Of a stretch of DNA of 64,000 nucleotides, positions 45,799-53,459 are shown one piece after another. The DNA comes from Muribaculaceae bacterium (GTDB lineage Bacteria; Bacteroidota; Bacteroidia; Bacteroidales; Muribaculaceae): positions 186,001-250,000 of the forward strand of contig JAFRRT010000012.1 in the NCBI GenBank assembly GCA_017427945.1, given 5' to 3'. Each line of letters starts with the position of its first letter. Positions within the stretch are counted from its first letter, which is position 1. Both the position numbers and the translations under genes were made by a program. The notes beneath the pieces are model-generated. The model saw nothing but the letters and a program-made list of their open reading frames with translations. It did not search any database and was not told the origin of the DNA.

Positions 45799-47262
45799 AT
45801 GAAGAGTACCCAAATGAATTTGCAAGAGGAAACGTCCCGTTGCCTGCTTTGTGAGAATGCACCTTGCAGCATCGCCTGCGGCAAGGGAGATGTAGCAAGA
45901 GCCATCCGTGCCGTGCGTTTTGGCAACGAAGGCATTGCCCGTCAGTGGCTTGAGGGATGTGATGAAAGTGATCTGGAGAAAGCCGAACAGGCATGTATCC
46001 ACTATGACCATCCCATCCGCATCAGGGAAATTGTCAGTCAGTTGTCCGAGGCTACTCGCGCCGACTTGCCAAGCCTTGCCATTGACTTTTGCGGGATGCC
46101 CTGCGAAAATCCCTTCTTCCTTGCTTCCTCATCAATCTGTACCAACTATGAGATGGTGGCACGCGCCTTTGATGCCGGTTGGGCTGGTGTTTTCTACAAG
46201 ACCATCTGCCTTGACGATATCAACGAAGTCTCGCCTCGATTTGACGTCCTGCACCGCGAGAGCAACAAGGGTGACTTTTTCGCATTGCGTAACATGGAGC
46301 AGTTGAGCGAGAATCCTCCCGAAGTGGATTTTGATATCCTGCACCGCCTGAAACAAAATTATCCAACCAAAATCGTGGTGGCTTCCATCATGGGTTCGAC
46401 CGAAGAAAAATGGATCGAGCTGGCCAAGAGGGCCGAGGCAGCTGGTGTAGATGCCGTGGAATTGAACTTCTCCTGCCCGCAGATGCGTGCTACAGGTATG
46501 GGCAGCGATGTGGGCCAGGATCGTGAGTTAGTGACCTTTTTTACAGCCTATGTCAAGCACGCGGTATCCATCCCAGTCATTCCCAAAATGACGCCTAACA
46601 TTACCATGATGAGTGATCCGGCTATCGGTGCCCATTACGCCGGAGCGGATGCCATCAGCGCCATCAATACTATCAAGAGCGTGACCATGGACGAACGTGC
46701 CAAGGTGTCAGGCTCGTGGGCAGTCTCTGGACTCTCGGGACGAGCTATCAAACCCATCGCCTTACGCTTTATTCTGGAGATGTCCGTAAACCCCGTGCTC
46801 AAGAACCTAAAAATCAGCGGCATTGGCGGCATCGAAACCTGGCGTGACGCACTTGAGTTCATCCAGTTGGGATGCAGCAACTTGCAAGTGTGCACAGCCG
46901 TGATGCAATATGGCTACCGCATCATCGACGACCTGAAACTGGGATTGCAGCACTATATGGCCAGCCGTGGCATCAACAAACTTTCGACCTTGGTAGGAGA
47001 ACAACTGGCCAATTTCTCAAAACCCAGCGACCTGGACCGCGATACCGTTGTATTTCCCATATTCGACTATGAGACGTGCATCGGCTGCGGCAGATGTTAT
47101 GTTTCCTGTATGGACGGCGGCCATCAGGCCATCACATTCGGTGAGGACCGCAAGCCGCACCTCGTGGGTACCAAATGCGTAGGTTGCCACCTGTGCCGTC
47201 TCGTGTGCCCAACCGGTGCCATCGGCGTATCAAAACGCGTCATGAAACGCAAGGGGAAATAA
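45799..47262 (+). CDS. preA: PreA-like dihydropyrimidine dehydrogenase / DHOD-family flavoprotein
   Basis: 487 residues. Residues about 88-400 are a dihydroorotate-dehydrogenase-type TIM barrel (ELNFSCPQMRATGMGSDVGQ, SGIGGIETWRDALEFIQLGC). The C-terminus is a two-cluster ferredoxin (CIGCGRCYVSC and CVGCHLCRLVCPTGAI). An extra N-terminal module has C15-x2-C18-x4-C23-x3-C27 (CLLCENAPCSIAC), the cluster motif normally found at the N-terminus of the PreT/GltD flavoprotein partner. No preT follows. It may reduce pyrimidines using another electron donor. Its 3' end is duplicated at 48473-48540. Confidence 0.88.
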   Translation: MKSTQMNLQEETSRCLLCENAPCSIACGKGDVARAIRAVRFGNEGIARQWLEGCDESDLEKAEQACIHYDHPIRIREIVSQLSEATRADLPSLAIDFCGMPCENPFFLASSSICTNYEMVARAFDAGWAGVFYKTICLDDINEVSPRFDVLHRESNKGDFFALRNMEQLSENPPEVDFDILHRLKQNYPTKIVVASIMGSTEEKWIELAKRAEAAGVDAVELNFSCPQMRATGMGSDVGQDRELVTFFTAYVKHAVSIPVIPKMTPNITMMSDPAIGAHYAGADAISAINTIKSVTMDERAKVSGSWAVSGLSGRAIKPIALRFILEMSVNPVLKNLKISGIGGIETWRDALEFIQLGCSNLQVCTAVMQYGYRIIDDLKLGLQHYMASRGINKLSTLVGEQLANFSKPSDLDRDTVVFPIFDYETCIGCGRCYVSCMDGGHQAITFGEDRKPHLVGTKCVGCHLCRLVCPTGAIGVSKRVMKRKGK

Positions 47263-47438
47263 TTCACCGAACAGTTTGATTTGGCATTCCAGTAATTGCC
47301 TTTGCACAATTCATCCACATTAGCACCCTGATACTCAAGGCGGGCAAATCAGGCAAGTGCGCTTGGTTTGCGTACTCAGTGTTCACGACCTGGAAGTGTT
47401 TTTCTGCATCAAACCACTTCAAATTCAAGAAATTATCA

Positions 47439-47446
47439 TATATTTG
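47439..47446 (+). promoter_or_regulatory. -7 promoter element of the alpha/beta hydrolase gene
   Basis: TATATTTG, ending 31 nt before the ATG at 47478. The rest of the 215-nt gap after preA shows nothing I can name. Confidence 0.55.
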
Positions 47447-47477
47447 CATATCCAAAATTCAAGAACTATTAGAAACA

Positions 47478-48443
47478 ATGAAAGTAAATGTGAAGAAGAT
47501 TCTAAAGCGCATCCTATTCATCTTGGTAGGATTAATTGTTGCCATCTTAGTGGTTGGCGGTGCTGTCAAGCTGATTGATGGTCGCTCGCCCCAAGCAATC
47601 ATCATCAGTCATTCATTACCACAGAGAACAATGGAGGACTATGAAAAAGGTAAAGGAGACCAGACCGACAAAAGCACTGTGGAGATACCCGACGGGGTGA
47701 CTTTCCCTCGCGAAATGCGTCAATATCGTGTGGGCAACATGCAGGTGTTTCACATGGAAGCCCAAGACGATAGCAAGCCCATCGTTCTTTACATACATGG
47801 CGGTGCGTATCTCAACAACTTTGAAAAACTGCATTGGAAGGCTATGGCCGAGTGGGCCGAGTCAACAGGCTGTGGCATTGTGGCACCAAACTATCCGTTA
47901 CTCTATTGCTACACTGCCAGAGATGCCCATCCATTGATGATGCAGCTCTATCAGCAGCTCGTCAAGCAGTACTCCGCCAAGCGCATCATTATCATGGGTG
48001 ACTCGGCGGGAGGCGGCTTCTCACTTGCCCTGGCGCAGCAGATATGCAGTTCCGACTCGCTTGACTTACCGGGTCGGCTGATACTCATTTCGCCATGGGT
48101 CGACGTGCTGGGTGGTGATGACGCAATACAAGAAAAGGACACATTCCTTAATGCTGAAGTACTAAGGCATGTGGGTTCAGACTGGGCTGGAGACATTGAC
48201 CCGCGCGACCCGATGATATCACCCCTTTATGGCAATATGCAGAGCCTTCCACCCACAGACCTCTTCACCGGCACTTGGGAAATATTCTATACCGATGTGG
48301 TCAAGACCTACGATAAGATGAAATCGGCAGGTGTTGAAGCAAGACTGCATGTGGCAGAAAAGATGGGTCATGTCTATCCCTTGTGGCCATGCCCTGAAGG
48401 CAGTACAGCCCGTAAAGAGATTGCAAAGATTATCATGCAATAG
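47478..48443 (+). CDS. Membrane-anchored alpha/beta hydrolase (HSL-type esterase)
   Basis: 321 residues. N-terminal anchor helix (ILFILVGLIVAILVVGGAVK), then the esterase domain with oxyanion motif YIHGGAYLNN and nucleophile elbow MGDSAGGG (S176). The catalytic His is in MGHVYPLWP near the C-terminus. Substrates of such enzymes are short acyl esters; none can be chosen here. Start at 47478 (MKVNVKKILKR); an earlier in-frame start lies upstream of the promoter. It is bracketed by the intact preA end and a diverged copy of that end, which suggests it arrived by recombination. Confidence 0.85.
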   Translation: MKVNVKKILKRILFILVGLIVAILVVGGAVKLIDGRSPQAIIISHSLPQRTMEDYEKGKGDQTDKSTVEIPDGVTFPREMRQYRVGNMQVFHMEAQDDSKPIVLYIHGGAYLNNFEKLHWKAMAEWAESTGCGIVAPNYPLLYCYTARDAHPLMMQLYQQLVKQYSAKRIIIMGDSAGGGFSLALAQQICSSDSLDLPGRLILISPWVDVLGGDDAIQEKDTFLNAEVLRHVGSDWAGDIDPRDPMISPLYGNMQSLPPTDLFTGTWEIFYTDVVKTYDKMKSAGVEARLHVAEKMGHVYPLWPCPEGSTARKEIAKIIMQ

Positions 48444-48472
48444 TGAAATAAAGCGGCGACAAGTGGAGGTTT

Positions 48473-48540
48473 CGCCTCGTGTGCCCAACCGGTGCCATCG
48501 GCTTATCAAAACGCGTCAAGAAACGCGACAAGAAATAATC
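48473..48540 (+). pseudogene. Remnant: diverged duplicate of the preA 3' end
   Basis: Bases 48476-48539 align without gaps to 47200-47263 (offset 1276), 58 of 64 identical by hand count, including 27 identical bases at the left. Translated in the preA frame it reads LVCPTGAIGLSKRVKKRDKK then a stop, against LVCPTGAIGVSKRVMKRKGK in intact preA. Nothing upstream of 48473 continues the frame: it abuts the end of the hydrolase gene. Confidence 0.8.
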
Positions 48541-48640
48541 GACTGTCATCATGACTTGCAACTGGCATTGATTAGAGACTGGTTATAAGGGCTTTAAACG
48601 ATAAAAGTGAAAATATTTTGAAAAAAAGTCGGGATTTTTC

Positions 48641-48670
48641 TTGGTGGTAACAAAAAAAGCAGTACCTTTG
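48641..48670 (+). promoter_or_regulatory. Promoter of tRNA-Gln
   Basis: TTG at 48641-48643, 19-nt spacer, TACCTTTG at 48663-48670. Confidence 0.65.
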
Positions 48671-48688
48671 CAGTCGCAATAAAGGAAT

Positions 48689-48759
48689 TGTCCTGTGGTG
48701 TAATGGTAGCACATCGGATTCTGGTTCCGCTTGCGAGGGTTCGAATCCTTCCAGGACAA
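48689..48759 (+). tRNA. tRNA-Gln (anticodon CTG)
   Basis: Acceptor stem TGTCCTG/CAGGACA, D arm GTG/CAC, anticodon loop TTCTGGT (anticodon CTG, reads CAG), T arm with TTCGAAT loop, discriminator A. The CCA end is not encoded. The first pair of the anticodon stem (T27-C43) is mismatched; the other four pair. Confidence 0.92.
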
Positions 48760-48763
48760 CAAC

Positions 48764-48793
48764 AAAAGTGACCCTTCAAAAAGGTCACTTTTT
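48764..48793 (+). terminator. Intrinsic terminator after tRNA-Gln
   Basis: A 10-bp stem (AAAAGTGACC with GGTCACTTTT), a 9-nt loop, and a T-tract built into the 3' arm. Confidence 0.8.
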
Positions 48794-48802
48794 ATGTGAA
48801 AT

Positions 48803-48871
48803 CTCGTGTGGGGTCAAAGCTATGAAAGCCCGCTTTCAAATAGCTGAGGCGACGCCGAGATGACACGCGAG
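48803..48871 (+). promoter_or_regulatory. Structured RNA leader of rpsP
   Basis: CGTGT (48805-48809) pairs with ACACG (48863-48867) and closes two inner hairpins. The larger (48818-48845) has stems AGCTAT/ATAGCT and GAAAGC/GCTTTC with a 2-nt AA bulge; the smaller is GGC-GAC-GCC at 48848-48856. This three-way arrangement ends 44 nt before the rpsP ATG and suits an autoregulated ribosomal-protein leader. No TAnnTTTG promoter is visible between the tRNA terminator and rpsP. Confidence 0.5.
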
Positions 48872-48914
48872 TGAAATTTAATAACTTATTTTAAAACTTT
48901 AAACTGTTTTTATT

Positions 48915-49541
48915 ATGGCAACAAAGATCAGATTGCAACGCCACGGTCACAAGGACTATGCGTTCTATCCTATTGTAATTGCCGATAGCAGGGCGCCACG
49001 TGATGGCAAATTTATTGAAAGGATTGGTTCTTATAACCCCAACACTAATCCTGCTACAATAAGTTTGAATTTCGAGCGCGCACTCTATTGGGTGAACGTA
49101 GGTGCAATTCCCACCGACACTGTTCGCAACATTCTCTCCCGCGAGGGCGTGATGCTGATGAAGCACCTCCAGGGCGGCGTCAAGAAGGGCGCTTTCACCG
49201 AGGAAGAGGCTCAGAAGCGTTTCGAGGCTTGGAAGGCCGAGAAGCAGGCTAAGCTCGACGCTATCCGCAATAAGGATCGCGACGACAAGAAGGCTGCCGA
49301 CAAGAAGACCATCGCTGAGGAGGCCAAGAAGAACGAGGCAAAGGCTGAGGCCGTAGCTAAGAAGAAAGCCGAGATCGCTGCGGCTAAGGCTGCTGCCGAG
49401 GCTGAGGCTGCTAAGGCTGCTCAAGAGGCTGCTGCCGCTGAGGCTCCCGCTGAGGAGGCCGCTCCCGCTGCCGAAGAGGCTCCTGCTGAAGAAGCACCTG
49501 CCGCTGAGGCTCCCGCCGAGGAGGCTGCTCCCGAGGCATAA
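48915..49541 (+). CDS. rpsP: 30S ribosomal protein S16 with long Ala/Glu tail
   Basis: 208 residues. Residues 1-80 are S16 ([33 protein letters not shown]). The remaining 125 or so residues are a charged, then Ala/Glu-rich helical tail ([36 protein letters not shown]). S16 is about 80-90 aa in E. coli; Bacteroidota versions are longer, and this is at the long end. The tail's repetitive GCT/GAG codons could expand or contract by slippage. Preceded by a structured leader, followed by two hairpins. Confidence 0.97.
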   Translation: MATKIRLQRHGHKDYAFYPIVIADSRAPRDGKFIERIGSYNPNTNPATISLNFERALYWVNVGAIPTDTVRNILSREGVMLMKHLQGGVKKGAFTEEEAQKRFEAWKAEKQAKLDAIRNKDRDDKKAADKKTIAEEAKKNEAKAEAVAKKKAEIAAAKAAAEAEAAKAAQEAAAAEAPAEEAAPAAEEAPAEEAPAAEAPAEEAAPEA

Positions 49542-49542
49542 G

Positions 49543-49560
49543 AAGAACCCCGTTCTTTTT
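49543..49560 (+). terminator. Short hairpin with T-run after rpsP
   Basis: AAGAAC/GTTCTT, 3-nt loop, then TTT. It starts 2 nt after the stop codon. Confidence 0.55.
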
Positions 49561-49575
49561 AACTACACAACAAGC

Positions 49576-49613
49576 CACTGGCTCCCAACCCCAAGGTTGA
49601 GAGCCAGTGCTTT
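49576..49613 (+). terminator. Strong intrinsic terminator of rpsP
   Basis: CACTGGCTC pairs with GAGCCAGTG, CAACC with GGTTG inside, then CTTTT. Confidence 0.85.
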
Positions 49614-49688
49614 TATTATATTATCTAGTCACATGTTACTGGACCACTCGATTGTTTTGACATATTTTTCTATATAAAAAACTATACT

Positions 49689-49696
49689 TACCTTTG
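49689..49696 (+). promoter_or_regulatory. -7 promoter element of the ornithine-cyclodeaminase-like gene
   Basis: TACCTTTG, 36 nt before the ATG; no well-spaced -33 element. Confidence 0.55.
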
Positions 49697-49732
49697 TAGC
49701 CACAATTTCTTTACTTTATAACTAATCTGACG

Positions 49733-50698
49733 ATGGGCAATACCGTTAAAATAATTCGTCACCAAGATGTTGTCAATGCCGGCATATCTCCCAAACAGTG
49801 CATCGAATGGATTGAAGAATCATTTAAAATGAAGTACGAGGCATCTTTGCCGCCAAAAATCAGTATCCACCCACAAGGTGATGATTTCTTCAACACCATG
49901 CCCTGTCTATTGCCGGACCGATATGGCCGTTTCACGATGAAGGAGGTACATCGCATCGCAGGCCAAGAGCCAGCCCTTGGAAGCGACATTCTGGTCTATG
50001 ATTCCAAACGAGGTAATCTCTTGGCGATCATCGACGGCGACTGGATCACCAATATGAGGACTGGAGCGGTTGCTGCACTGTCTGCGAGAATGCTCAAGCC
50101 TTCGGAATGCAATGAGTACTCTTTTATTGGACTTGGCAACACAGCCCGCGCGACAGCACTGTGCATTCTTGAGGACAATCGTGATTGTAAATTATTGTTC
50201 AGACTACTGAAATACAAAAATCAAGCAGACCTGTTCAAGGAGCGCTTCAAAGACTATGACAATCTTGAAATAGAGATTGTCGACGATATTGAAACGATGG
50301 TCAAGAAGTCCCAGGTGCTCATTTCCTGTATCACTTCGGCCAATGGCATCCTGTGTCCTGACGACAGTCTATTCGGTCCTGGAATGTTGCTCATCCCTGT
50401 CCACACGCGCGGTTTCCAGAATTGCGACCTGTTTTTTGACAAAATATTCGGTGACGATACCGGTCATGTACAAGGTTTCAAGTATTTCTCACGCTTCAAG
50501 AAGTATGATGAACTGAGCCAAGTTCTGCTAGGTAATAACCCTGGTCGTGAGAATGACGCTGAGAGAATTATTTGTTACAACATCGGATTAGGACTCCACG
50601 ATGCGGTCTATGCCAGCCACATTTATGATATGCTCTCGGACAAGACAGATATCCCATTCTTCATCCAAGATAAGGAAACCTCAAAAATTTGGATTTAA
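49733..50698 (+). CDS. Ornithine cyclodeaminase / mu-crystallin family protein
   Basis: 321 residues. N-terminal ligand domain and central Rossmann fold with FIGLGNTARATALCILE (G-x-G-N-T-A in place of the usual G-x-G-x-Q-A), followed by DIETMVKKSQVLISCITSAN. LLAIIDGDWITNMRTGAVAALSAR is the characteristic OCD block. The family includes ornithine cyclodeaminase, alanine dehydrogenase, ketimine reductases and opine-type synthases. Lack of the usual Q in the loop and the sequence distance argue against assigning ornithine. Lower GC than neighbours. It converges on the glycan operon, separated by a bidirectional terminator. Confidence 0.8.
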   Translation: MGNTVKIIRHQDVVNAGISPKQCIEWIEESFKMKYEASLPPKISIHPQGDDFFNTMPCLLPDRYGRFTMKEVHRIAGQEPALGSDILVYDSKRGNLLAIIDGDWITNMRTGAVAALSARMLKPSECNEYSFIGLGNTARATALCILEDNRDCKLLFRLLKYKNQADLFKERFKDYDNLEIEIVDDIETMVKKSQVLISCITSANGILCPDDSLFGPGMLLIPVHTRGFQNCDLFFDKIFGDDTGHVQGFKYFSRFKKYDELSQVLLGNNPGRENDAERIICYNIGLGLHDAVYASHIYDMLSDKTDIPFFIQDKETSKIWI

Positions 50699-50716
50699 AC
50701 TGATAACTATAAAAAC

Positions 50717-50766
50717 AACAATCGATTCTGCATCGGTCATTCTTTATCCTTGCAGAATCGATTGTT
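50717..50766. terminator. Bidirectional terminator between convergent units
   Basis: A perfect 16-bp stem (AACAATCGATTCTGCA with its complement) around an 18-nt loop, in the 84-nt gap between convergent stops. Confidence 0.85.
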
Positions 50767-50782
50767 TGTTATAAGAAACTTA

Positions 50783-52606
50783 CTAACAAAGTGCTTGCAG
50801 CGCTTCGATAAGGCGGTCGTTGTCTTGCTGGTCACGGATGGCTATTCTGACGTAGTTCTGGCCTTCAAGTCCAGTTTTGTTATCACAATCCTTAATAAGA
50901 ATGTTATACTGATTCAGCATCCTTTCGGTCAGTTGCCGTGAGGTGAAGATATCCGTGACTTTACACAGGAAGTAATTGGCTTGTGAGGGAATCACCCGGA
51001 GATAAGGTATTGCTGACAAACGTTCGGCGAAACGGTTTCGTTCGTTAACAAATTTGCCACAGGCATTCTTGTAGAAGGACTCATACTTGTTGAAAATCTG
51101 CATATAGAACTCGGCAAACGAATTGATGTTCCAGATGGCCACATCTTTCTTCATCTTATCCAGCAGCGCTGTGTCGGCTCCTGCCAAAACGCCCAATCTG
51201 AGTCCAGGCACACCATAGGACTTGCTGATGCTCTTCATCACCAATAAACCAGGATTCGCCTCCAATATACTGTCATTCAGCAACGAATTTGCAGGTCCGG
51301 CATCAGAAAAGTCAACAAATGACTCATCGACAACTAGCTTGATTTCACGCTTGTCGCACCATTCGGCCAGAGATAAGACATCGTCTTTGGGAATGTAATT
51401 TCCTGAAGGGTTATCGGGATTAATCAGCAGCAGAGCCTTAATGTCCTTTGAACCATAAAATGCTTTTAGGTCATCAGTCGAATAGCGCAAATCAGGTTGA
51501 TCTGGATAATAAGGCACGATAGCGTCTTGTGGCAAGCGATGGGGATACTCTTCAAATGTCGGATAGACAATGCCCACTTTGCTGCCGCCCCCCACTAAAT
51601 GCTCCATCATGCTCTTAATTAGTTCGGCAGCTCCATTCCCAACGACCACATATTGACTGCTGATACCGAAATACTTGCCAGCCAACAGCGAATTCACGGC
51701 CATACCACTGGGATACTGCGTCAAGAGTTCGTCAAAATTGGCCCGAAGCTCATCACGCATCCTTTTTGGCGGGAAAAACGGATTCACCAGATAACAGAAA
51801 TCCAACATTTTCGGGAAACGCCAATAACCGCCGTACCTCACGTGGTACTTTTGCAGCTTGTCTTCCGCCGGGGAGAAGATGGCCTCGGCGATATCCTTAT
51901 CCTGTACGTCATCGATTTCATACCACGGCTTATCTCCGATAGGTAATGCTTTCAGATTAGCCTGGTCCAATAATGTGATTACACGCAGTACCTGCTCGTA
52001 GTACTCGTTGTTGCCCATCACCTTGCAATAGGCATCCAGGAACGGAACGTAAACTTTGGTCGAGAACTCCTGACTGAACTTGTAAACATTCACCGTTTTA
52101 AAATACGAATCGACCTCGGAGTATTTGAACGCCTTCTTTGGCACAAAGTTGACAATGTTGTTTTCCTTGTCGATGCGCACCATCGTACCATCCATCCAAG
52201 TCTCATATTTGGCAACTAGAGCCAAGTTAGGATACGGGTCATCAAGTATCATCTGGAAAAGGCTGTCATCAAGAATCAAATCACTCTCAATGAGAAGTGT
52301 GTCATCCTCAACCATTTTGTCTTTAACCAACGCCAATGAATAGATGTTGTTGGTTTTGTCATAGACAGGATTCTCGGTGAACTCGATGTGTAGCCTGTCT
52401 TCATAACGATCACCGATGTAATCCATCAATTCCTTACCCTTATATCCGACGACCATGACGAGGCGTGACAGTCCCAACCGGCACAGCTGTTCCAGCATCC
52501 TGTCAATCAAACGGACACCATTCACCTGCAACATACACTTGGTGTTGTCACGTGTATATTTACCCAGCCTGCGGCCCATACCAGCTGCCAAAATTATTGC
52601 TTGCAT
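50783..52606 (-). CDS. Nucleotidyltransferase fused to a HisC/CobD-like PLP enzyme
   Basis: 607 residues. Residues 1-235 are a LicC-like nucleotidyltransferase (LAAGMGRRLGKYTRDNTKCM; VYDKTNNIYSLALVKDKM). From about 245 to the end is a fold-type I PLP enzyme with NPDNPSGN, VVDESFVDF (D427) and SISKSYGVPGLRLG (Schiff-base K462). This wording matches HisC and CobD, not class V PhnW. Fused nucleotidyltransferase/aminotransferase proteins are known in phosphonate tailoring (PntC). A HisC-like domain could instead decarboxylate phosphoserine to phosphoethanolamine. It lies 26 nt after licD. Product proposed: CDP-ethanolamine or a CMP-phosphonate. Substrate is inference. Confidence 0.85.
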   Translation of the reverse strand: MQAIILAAGMGRRLGKYTRDNTKCMLQVNGVRLIDRMLEQLCRLGLSRLVMVVGYKGKELMDYIGDRYEDRLHIEFTENPVYDKTNNIYSLALVKDKMVEDDTLLIESDLILDDSLFQMILDDPYPNLALVAKYETWMDGTMVRIDKENNIVNFVPKKAFKYSEVDSYFKTVNVYKFSQEFSTKVYVPFLDAYCKVMGNNEYYEQVLRVITLLDQANLKALPIGDKPWYEIDDVQDKDIAEAIFSPAEDKLQKYHVRYGGYWRFPKMLDFCYLVNPFFPPKRMRDELRANFDELLTQYPSGMAVNSLLAGKYFGISSQYVVVGNGAAELIKSMMEHLVGGGSKVGIVYPTFEEYPHRLPQDAIVPYYPDQPDLRYSTDDLKAFYGSKDIKALLLINPDNPSGNYIPKDDVLSLAEWCDKREIKLVVDESFVDFSDAGPANSLLNDSILEANPGLLVMKSISKSYGVPGLRLGVLAGADTALLDKMKKDVAIWNINSFAEFYMQIFNKYESFYKNACGKFVNERNRFAERLSAIPYLRVIPSQANYFLCKVTDIFTSRQLTERMLNQYNILIKDCDNKTGLEGQNYVRIAIRDQQDNDRLIEALQALC

Positions 52607-52632
52607 ATTATAGTATTGTGTATGAAGATGAA

Positions 52633-53442
52633 TTAATCATAAAATTCAAGACGCTCGACATGGTGATAGACGTGGTCGAGATCATCAGGAAGTTGCATAT
52701 AGTCACCAAACATGACTTGAAGCATGTGATGGCTATTATCCGGGACTGGTAATTGTATGCCTTCAAAATCATGCGTTTTCAAAGGGAATATATCTTTAAT
52801 GTCATAGATATTGTGGAACGGAATTCCATAGTCACACATCAGAGACTTGGTACCACTCAGCTTGCTAATAAACCGCAAAAACGGAAAAGACACATGGCGA
52901 TTAATCCATGTTAATGCCCTGATCTTTCGCATTGCTGACTCATCACCATTGCCTGAACGATAAAAATTGTAGGCCAGGCTTTGCAAACGCAAGCGTTGTG
53001 TCCACGGAAGAATCATGTCGAGAGGGAAAATGTCAATATATACTCCCCGTTCCTTGAATACTTTGTCAAAATGAGCTTCTTCAAGAAGAGAGTTCTTATC
53101 CCTAAGCTTAGCTAAGAAAAAGAAATAATTCTTATCAGTTTTATTATTTTGAAAAGCGATATTGTCGGGTAATTCATTAGAAATGACCTTTGCCAAGCGC
53201 AAGTAATCACTACGCAACATTGCCACATCCAAATCATCATCCCATGGAATGAAGCCATTGTGTCTATATGCTCCCAACAAAGAACCTCCATAAAGGAAAT
53301 ATGGAATATCATATTTCTTGCAAATTCGATCCAGTTCTTTTACCATATCCAGCATGACCATCTGCTGACGGCGCAGGAGTGAACCCTCAGGATTGAATCG
53401 GGCTTTAAGCTCTTCAGGATTAAAAGAGGTAACCGTAGGCAT
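52633..53442 (-). CDS. LicD-family phosphotransferase
   Basis: 269 residues. The family core YGGSLLGAYRHNGFIPWDDD (residues 51-70) with WDDDLD at 67-72 is intact. LicD enzymes move phosphocholine, or in other systems ribitol-type or phosphonate groups, from a CDP/CMP donor to a surface glycan. No LicA kinase or LicB choline permease is present, so the donor is unlikely to come from imported choline. Adjacent nucleotidyltransferase fusion probably makes the donor. AT-richer than the flanking genes, suggesting separate acquisition. 18 nt from galE. Confidence 0.9.
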   Translation of the reverse strand: MPTVTSFNPEELKARFNPEGSLLRRQQMVMLDMVKELDRICKKYDIPYFLYGGSLLGAYRHNGFIPWDDDLDVAMLRSDYLRLAKVISNELPDNIAFQNNKTDKNYFFFLAKLRDKNSLLEEAHFDKVFKERGVYIDIFPLDMILPWTQRLRLQSLAYNFYRSGNGDESAMRKIRALTWINRHVSFPFLRFISKLSGTKSLMCDYGIPFHNIYDIKDIFPLKTHDFEGIQLPVPDNSHHMLQVMFGDYMQLPDDLDHVYHHVERLEFYD

Positions 53443-53459
53443 AAGAAAAGGATATTCTA

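Noticed and set aside
47264-47455. 63-codon minus-strand frame in the gap between preA and the hydrolase
   Set aside because: No start context or promoter on that strand and no family recognised; it overlaps the hydrolase promoter. Could be a decayed fragment, but there is not enough to call it.
50783-52606. Reading the PLP domain as histidinol-phosphate aminotransferase (hisC) for histidine synthesis
   Set aside because: It is fused to a LicC-like nucleotidyltransferase and sits beside licD in a glycan operon; no his genes are near.
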